Shown one piece after another: positions 34,301 to 39,100 of a DNA stretch of 39,100 nucleotides (position 1 is the first letter of the stretch; every line of letters begins with the position of its first letter). A model generated the notes under the pieces. It saw nothing but the letters and a program-made list of their open reading frames with translations. It was not told the origin of the DNA and searched no databases. Both the position numbers and the translations under genes were made by a program. The stretch lies in contig JAHDFB010000029.1 in the NCBI GenBank assembly GCA_020628475.1, positions 1 to 39,100 on the forward strand. The letters run 5' to 3'. This stretch comes from Saprospiraceae bacterium. Its GTDB lineage: Bacteria > Bacteroidota > Bacteroidia > Chitinophagales > Saprospiraceae.

Positions 34301-36757
34301 GGTATGGAACGGTGGGAATGTTTCTCCAACAATTTAGCGAAAACAAGGATTACCGACCTATCGTACAATTATTGTTCTAAAGAACTTTTCGCATCTACTT
34401 ATGGTAGAGGTGTTTGGAAAACAGCCGTCAATTTAGATACGTATTCGAACTATTCAGAAGAAGTAGTTGGAAACATTCTTTGGGATATGGACCGTGATGT
34501 CTACAGTAATGTTCGAGTAAAATCAGGTTCCACCTTAACCATTACTTCTACCATTCATATCGATGCTGATCGAAGATTTATCGTCGAACCTGGCGCTAAA
34601 TTAATCGTCGATGGCGGTGTTCTTACCAATGATTGTGGTCAGTATTGGTTAGGTATTGAAGTTTGGGGAAATTCCAATGAAAACCAAACAGCCTTTCATC
34701 AGGGAAGATTAATTACTAGAAATGGAGCAATCATCGAATACGCAAAAGAAGCTGTTGCCACTTGGAAACGGGGAGATTGGTCCACCACGGGAGGTATGTT
34801 AACCTTGCAGAATACGACATTCTTAAATAATAGGACCTCCGTATTTTTCTATCCATACCATGCCTATAACGCATCTACTGGCAACGAAGTGATCAACATT
34901 GGTTCTATTTCCGATTGTAGATTTATTTGGAATAACGATTATATTGATGAGAGCCCCGAAGCTGGTGTTATACTTTTCAATGTCTTTGGACCTAGAGTAT
35001 CTGGTTGTGACTTTATCGACAATCGAGCGACGCTTCAAGCAGGCAATGAACGCCCCAAAGGAGTATATTCTCTGGATGCGGGGTATAAAGTGGTATCGAG
35101 GGCGACTCAAGCCGTACAGGATATCCATGAAGTGTTTGGAACAACTGGTGGTTATGATGTAAATAATTTTGAGAATCTGAAGTACGGAGTTCATGCCCTA
35201 AATTCAAATAGCTCCTATGCCGTCACCTTGGATCATTGTAAATTTTTAAACAATCAACATCCCGTTCAAATTTCTGCGGTAGATAATGCTGTAATTTCTA
35301 GAAATCTCGTTGAATTTAATAGCAATCATTTTGCGGACATCCAAAGTTCTCAAGGATTTCAAATACAGGAAAGTACAGGCTTTTTCGTAGAAGGGAATAC
35401 CTTCAATGCTTCAACACCGAACAACTTCACAGCCGGAGTTTCCACTTGGAATACAGGAGACGCTGAAAATGAAATTCGTAAAAATTATTATACGGGCCTT
35501 CACTTAGCCAACTATGCACAAGGGGTTAATTCAAACGCTAGCACTAACAATGTGAATAATGAAGACTTTAGCGGACTTCAATGGCTTTGCAATGAATATA
35601 GCGAGAACCGATACGATCAGGCCAGTTTTGCCATTCAAGGAATCTACGGTCAAGGTGTCAGTTTAATGCAAGGTTCACTGGAAGAACCAGCTGGAAATGT
35701 ATTTACGGATCCAAATTTCGCTTTGCTTAGTGCGCAACTACTGTCAACATCTGAACATACAATGAACTATTATTTCAATTCTGATAATAACACCTTAAAA
35801 CAACCGACAGTTCTTGGTTCCCCATCAATATATGACTACAACATTCAATATGTGGATATTCAAAATGAATGCCGTACTTCTTTCGATGGTTCCTTTGAAG
35901 GATTTGGTACACAGGAAATGAAAGAAAGCATGGTGTTACGAAGACTAACGGAATTAACCAGTAGCATCGAAAACTACGATGTACAAGCTTCCAATAAGTT
36001 GAAATCAGAATCAGATTTAAATACTATAAAACGAAAACAATCGACATTGGCTAATTGGCTTATTAGCCATGAATTGTCAAAAGCGGAAATCGACCTTTCG
36101 AAGGTTGAGGAATACTTGAACATTAGAAATAATTCTGTGCTGACCGCGGAGCTCGTAGACTTATATGCTCCTTATCCTGAAACCAAGGATTATTCTAATC
36201 ATTTGGATCTTCTTGATGAACATGTACCAAACGAAGAAATTCTTGATATACAACAAGAATTGTCTGATTTTTCGGAATTCAAAAAATTCCAGCAAAGCAT
36301 TTCATTGGAAAAAAATAAGGAACATGTACTCGATCAAAAAGCCATCGATAAATTAATGTTCATGGCAGATCAATATACTGGAAGAGCGGCCATTCAAGCT
36401 CAAAACATGTTGTGTTTTCATGCCGGCATTTGTAAGGAATGGATCATGGAGTCATTACCTACGATTTCAACGAGAAAGCAATCCGATCAAGCTGAAATCA
36501 ATAATGATCAGAACCTTCTATCGGTTGTTCCAAATCCAACGAATGGGGTTTTCATGGTACATATGGATAAATCTATTGAATTCGAAACTTTACAGATTTT
36601 GAATAGTGCAGGAAGGTCTATTTCATTTGAACATGAAATAATCAATTCCAATCAGATACGTGTTCGATTGAATCAAACATACTCAGGAGTCTTATTCTTG
36701 AAAGTTGAAGATACCAATGGTAACATACGTACAACCACAGTTATCGTAGAAAAATAA
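31328..36757 (+). CDS. Giant T9SS surface protein with Asp-box propeller and beta-helix
   Basis: The 1809-residue product has a signal peptide (ending QWGYAQ). Its first 1050 or so residues hold Asp-box/BNR-type sortilin-like propeller repeats: FKSIDGGDHW, SSDHGETWHV, SQDGGYTWKQ, TTDGLSWSP and SRDGGLSFDDW. A right-handed beta-helix follows (about 1057-1360, SGSTLTITSTIHIDADRRFIVEPGA and many NNxxFxxN turns), then a helical region (about 1520-1700) and a T9SS type A sorting domain (about 1730-1809, SVVPNPTNGVF to TTTVIVEK). Surface adhesin, polysaccharide-binding or enzymatic roles are all possible; no catalytic motif was identified. It is 146 bp after the CxxC lipoprotein with no clear promoter, so it may be in the same regulon. 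A 13-bp terminator stem follows. Confidence 0.88.
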   Translation: MKERWYLLLAVLLLCQWGYAQERIPNQLLKHSKQKDGISFSAVYKNYEAIKSAPDSVAKKDKKVVDRWMFNQKSRMNVLEDGTIDFSDYPKAFKAFVENGPYCNSEDISDWENIGPKYVKHANGWVSAVHYNQDPTNEYYLLGARQAGIFKSIDGGDHWYSVTDDLLYPVIGIRQIEANPVPSSGNRLIAITGDDFSVTPIQNNLLLSSDHGETWHVGSNQYEALDGTMKDLNQIEELSFHLSISDMLVGITSDKIIMSQDGGYTWKQLEYPVDYISNNGKFEDILISGNTIHITNAIGNFNTQYWSGTFEYSSGNWTINWSLDRSGEIYQAKKLVSDDNHYIKDGALFNNINQTNPNWYHHNTVWGCPPSSTSVGRWGLIHTPGWVTEVNGGINKLTCIKVDPALNNQEITSELYNNIPPWIWGSPGEMELNFKLPKGVKLKVYLTDKTLYFGNSINSLCPYPPYDNVIFENLVYESEWGITDDVNDPNHYINYIGNFDPNNYNLNPLIAQNKATLMTYFVLEFDPAVYNDGKFELNTFDIRTANVNSPFNVVFSTTVEDRFFIASEGEKANHIYRTLDNGDNYLQLSGYVSYPQGFGPNTKMFLASPSNPYTYYIGAVDHEPRRSIGNAQGVQNLPNAINGQAFVDSHDDFRSGKIYHRNGEDFIVTGNDGGICKIENAYTDQNPTIQSINGDIMINMIYNLDIDEKTNAILLGLQDNGTRYFIEGNNDMVMVNGGDGGVAMIHRKTAGLGNYACVVGDPQISGSGALKDKDVGTWGNIPIPDIVNNTPEIYTNEAYLGMRLEEYKLFQDRFITGLHGGHVIVNEAADVTTRVPVEGSKQIESIAICQNNPKTAFVSDGIPRGLGETKLYKTTTDGLSWSPINAILNIPNHPNTPLNLTTDLEGYFINALGVDHDDADLVYIGMSGVAKINETITNEYFRVLKSRDGGLSFDDWSRGLPALPVNYLLPIESENHIVFCATDAGIYYRMDGMERWECFSNNLAKTRITDLSYNYCSKELFASTYGRGVWKTAVNLDTYSNYSEEVVGNILWDMDRDVYSNVRVKSGSTLTITSTIHIDADRRFIVEPGAKLIVDGGVLTNDCGQYWLGIEVWGNSNENQTAFHQGRLITRNGAIIEYAKEAVATWKRGDWSTTGGMLTLQNTTFLNNRTSVFFYPYHAYNASTGNEVINIGSISDCRFIWNNDYIDESPEAGVILFNVFGPRVSGCDFIDNRATLQAGNERPKGVYSLDAGYKVVSRATQAVQDIHEVFGTTGGYDVNNFENLKYGVHALNSNSSYAVTLDHCKFLNNQHPVQISAVDNAVISRNLVEFNSNHFADIQSSQGFQIQESTGFFVEGNTFNASTPNNFTAGVSTWNTGDAENEIRKNYYTGLHLANYAQGVNSNASTNNVNNEDFSGLQWLCNEYSENRYDQASFAIQGIYGQGVSLMQGSLEEPAGNVFTDPNFALLSAQLLSTSEHTMNYYFNSDNNTLKQPTVLGSPSIYDYNIQYVDIQNECRTSFDGSFEGFGTQEMKESMVLRRLTELTSSIENYDVQASNKLKSESDLNTIKRKQSTLANWLISHELSKAEIDLSKVEEYLNIRNNSVLTAELVDLYAPYPETKDYSNHLDLLDEHVPNEEILDIQQELSDFSEFKKFQQSISLEKNKEHVLDQKAIDKLMFMADQYTGRAAIQAQNMLCFHAGICKEWIMESLPTISTRKQSDQAEINNDQNLLSVVPNPTNGVFMVHMDKSIEFETLQILNSAGRSISFEHEIINSNQIRVRLNQTYSGVLFLKVEDTNGNIRTTTVIVEK

Positions 36758-36771
36758 ATTTAATGGTATTT

Positions 36772-36816
36772 ATTGAGAATGAAATGATTGAAGAATTGTT
36801 TCATTCTCAATTTTTA
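36772..36816 (+). terminator. Bidirectional hairpin between the giant gene and the RND gene
   Basis: ATTGAGAATGAAA (36772-36784) pairs perfectly with TTTCATTCTCAAT (36799-36811), 13 bp with a 14-nt loop, followed by TTTTTAT. The right arm contains the stop codon (36807-36809, TGA on the minus strand) and last codon of the convergent transporter gene. It serves the + transcript and may also act on the - strand, where no strong T-run follows. Confidence 0.85.
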
Positions 36817-39074
36817 TGGAGGGATTCGTTCTGATCCTTCCGAACCAAATATCGAATCAAGCCTGGAATCATGTATAAATCTGCCACTAATGCAGCCACC
36901 AAGGTCACAGCGATCAGCACGCCTATCGATCTCGAAGGTGGATGGATACTAAAAAATAACACCAAAAATCCGAAGAATAAGATAATCGAAGTCACTATAA
37001 TCGCTTTTCCAGTCTGAATAAAGGTAGCATGTATAGAAGCTTCAACAGACTTTCCTTTCGTCCTTTCAAGCTTATACTTACTTAAGAAATGAATCGTATC
37101 ATCTACCGCTATTCCAAAAGCAATGGCAAAGACGATAGCAATTCCTGCCTCCAACTCCACCCCTAAAAATCCAATAATAGCCGCTGATGTAAGCAATGGA
37201 AATAAATTAGGTAAAATAGAAATAATAATCAGGCGTAAATCTTTGAATAAAAGAACCATGAGTAATGAAACGATAAATATAGCCAGCCCCAATCCTTTCA
37301 ACAAGGACTCACGAACATAAAATACGTTTTTATCCAACAGTAAAGCAGTTCCGGTAATTTTATAAGTCGCCAATGATAAATCTACATTATTCTGAATCCA
37401 ATCTTCCATTTCTTGCACCAACTCTTGAATAACCTCAGCGCCGATATCATCTACTCGAGTACTGATTCTAGCCTTTGTACCATCTCGTGACAGTAAGAGC
37501 GAATTGGATAATTTAGGCACCGATCCAGCCATTTCGACATATTGATTGAAAGTCTCTTCATCTTTTGGAAAGGTATAGGCTTCATTTTTATTGCCTTGCA
37601 TCATTTTATTGATGCTCTTATAGACCATCGTATATCCTATGATATTACCAATTTCTTCGAATCCTTTGATATACTCTTCTACCTTATTCATATCCTGCAT
37701 CAATGCAAATTCATCAATTTTATGTCCTGGTTTTGCTTGAATGGCTACTTCCAATGGTCTAAACCCGGCATATTCCTGTTCGAAGTAGTGATAATCTTCA
37801 GTAATTTTGGAATGTAATGGAAGATTGCTTTCCAATTTATAATTCGTCGTAATCGTACTGATTCCCCAAATGGACAAGCCCAGTACAATCAGCGTACCCC
37901 AGAATATTCTTTTAGGATAATCCAGCGTCTGTTGATACCACTTCTGTAAAAATCGTTCCCATCCATTCATCTCCTTAGAATCTCTGGATAATGCATCCAA
38001 GCCGAACATTGGAAAAAAGATGGCACAGAATAATAGAATAACAGCATAGGCTACTAAAACACCCACTGCCGCATTGATACCGAATTGTTGAATAGGTCTT
38101 AATCTAGAAAGCAACAAGGTGGCAAATCCAACTGAGGTGGTTATAGATGTTAGTAAAGTAGCCATTCCTATATCACGAATAGTATTCTGGATGGCAGTCT
38201 TTCTACTTTTACCTTCCCTCAATTCATCTATATATTTACTCAGTAAATGAATGATATCTGAAGTACTGACGATGATCATCAAAATGGGAAATAATCCGGA
38301 CATCGGATTAAAGGTTTGATTGGTCAAGCCCATATAAGCCAAAAATCCCATCATGGCCAATCCAATAGCGGACATCGTTAAAATAACGGCAGCACGTCGT
38401 CTAAATATGACAAACATGACGATCAAGACCAGGATTCCTGCTAATGCGGAACTCTTGATTATTTCTTTGGCAGACATCTCTACCATTTCTTTTTGAAAAT
38501 TGATCCTCCCTAAAAAGTGTGATTCGTCAAAGTCATATGCGGCCACCAAAGCATCAATATCTTCAACCACTTTATTGGCAATTTCCAATTCACTGCTATT
38601 ATTTACAGTAATACTGATTACTGAAGAACTAAAATCCTCAGAAATCAAGGTTTTCATGATCCGTTCGTCTTGCGAGAAATCGATTTTTGCTTTTGGATAA
38701 CTATCTGGGTCCTCAATATTAATAGCTGGAACTGGGATGATTCCAAGAGGTGTTTTTACTGGAAAAACCATCGAGGTTATCGATATAACTTGATCGACAT
38801 TCTCTACTGATTTTAAGGCTTTGGTCAAGGAATCAACCTTACGTAAATACAACTCATCGAAGATACCATCATTGTTTTCTAGTCCGATAAGATAGAAATT
38901 ATCGTCGTAATCAAACTCGCTCACGAAAGACTGGAAATAATCCAAATCTGGATCATTTTGAGGGAAAAAATCCTCGAAATTGAACTCAAATTTTGGGTTC
39001 AATATGGTCATAGTCCCTGTCGCCAAGATTGCTAAGAAGAATAGATATGAAATGTATTTAAAAATTGGTTTCAT
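36807..39074 (-). CDS. RND/MMPL family transporter
   Basis: The 755-residue product is an RND-superfamily (MMPL/SSD-type) membrane protein. A first transmembrane helix is followed by a large periplasmic loop (about 35-205), five to six helices around 205-365 containing STSDIIHLLSKYIDELREG, a second periplasmic loop (about 420-590) and a second helix bundle with AFGIAVDDTIHFLSKYKLERTKG. These are the two repeated transmembrane halves. Members move lipids, sterols or hopanoid-like molecules, or drugs; the substrate is not readable. There is no adaptor or TolC gene in the window. I start at ATG 39074; the frame is open one codon further to a TTG at 39077. The promoter region would be beyond 39074, at the edge of the window. 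Confidence 0.9.
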   Translation of the reverse strand: MKPIFKYISYLFFLAILATGTMTILNPKFEFNFEDFFPQNDPDLDYFQSFVSEFDYDDNFYLIGLENNDGIFDELYLRKVDSLTKALKSVENVDQVISITSMVFPVKTPLGIIPVPAINIEDPDSYPKAKIDFSQDERIMKTLISEDFSSSVISITVNNSSELEIANKVVEDIDALVAAYDFDESHFLGRINFQKEMVEMSAKEIIKSSALAGILVLIVMFVIFRRRAAVILTMSAIGLAMMGFLAYMGLTNQTFNPMSGLFPILMIIVSTSDIIHLLSKYIDELREGKSRKTAIQNTIRDIGMATLLTSITTSVGFATLLLSRLRPIQQFGINAAVGVLVAYAVILLFCAIFFPMFGLDALSRDSKEMNGWERFLQKWYQQTLDYPKRIFWGTLIVLGLSIWGISTITTNYKLESNLPLHSKITEDYHYFEQEYAGFRPLEVAIQAKPGHKIDEFALMQDMNKVEEYIKGFEEIGNIIGYTMVYKSINKMMQGNKNEAYTFPKDEETFNQYVEMAGSVPKLSNSLLLSRDGTKARISTRVDDIGAEVIQELVQEMEDWIQNNVDLSLATYKITGTALLLDKNVFYVRESLLKGLGLAIFIVSLLMVLLFKDLRLIIISILPNLFPLLTSAAIIGFLGVELEAGIAIVFAIAFGIAVDDTIHFLSKYKLERTKGKSVEASIHATFIQTGKAIIVTSIILFFGFLVLFFSIHPPSRSIGVLIAVTLVAALVADLYMIPGLIRYLVRKDQNESLHKN

Positions 39075-39100
39075 CAAAGCGTTGAAATATTTAGCAGTAG

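Overview
The window looks like a chromosomal segment of a Bacteroidota bacterium, probably of the Saprospiria/Lewinella-like part of the phylum (the class is a guess). Four lines support the phylum. Several secreted proteins end in type IX secretion system (T9SS) sorting domains. Promoters follow the Bacteroidota pattern, with a -7 box TAnnTTTG and sometimes a TTG/TTTG box about 20 nt upstream. Families typical of the phylum are present (HYC_CC_PP protein, MbnP-like protein, YHYH protein, propeller-LytTR regulator). Base composition is AT-rich. I saw no rRNA, tRNA, CRISPR array, transposase, integrase or phage gene.

Layout. 1-4608: housekeeping genes on the + strand (3' end of a type II topoisomerase B subunit, Lon protease, a small secreted carboxypeptidase-regulatory-like protein, MetF). 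4975-8622: an accessory + strand cluster of an HYC_CC_PP protein, an MbnP-like protein broken by a frameshift, and two di-haem cytochrome c peroxidase lipoproteins. This looks like a periplasmic or surface redox/copper module. 8699-12037: Prs, ribosomal protein L25, a YafV-type amidase and an NlpC/P60 lipoprotein, all +. 12056-21559: a long minus-strand stretch with RF3, an SRPBCC protein, a nitroreductase, an RNase Z-like MBL hydrolase, a three-gene operon (YHYH protein, DUF6702-like protein, sulfatase) and an ALDH7-type aldehyde dehydrogenase. Two GC-rich, hairpin-rich intergenic elements (13724-13879 and 19858-19970) appear to belong to one repeat family.

21754-26471: a large Tricorn-type S41 protease (+) converges with a gamma-glutamyltransferase-like gene (-) with 2 bp between the stop codons. 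26559-36757: the most intriguing region. A membrane-anchored propeller/LytTR regulator with no kinase is followed by a perfect 6-bp dyad beside a good -7 box, a small secreted four-cysteine protein with its own strong terminator, a propeller-like lipoprotein, a CxxC thioredoxin-like lipoprotein, and an 1809-residue T9SS surface protein (Asp-box repeats, then a beta-helix). All are on the + strand, which suggests a regulator-controlled secreted-peptide/envelope system. 36807-39074: an RND/MMPL-type transporter on the minus strand, sharing a 13-bp terminator stem with the giant gene.

All family calls come from reading motifs; no database search was possible. Promoter and operator calls are pattern matches only.
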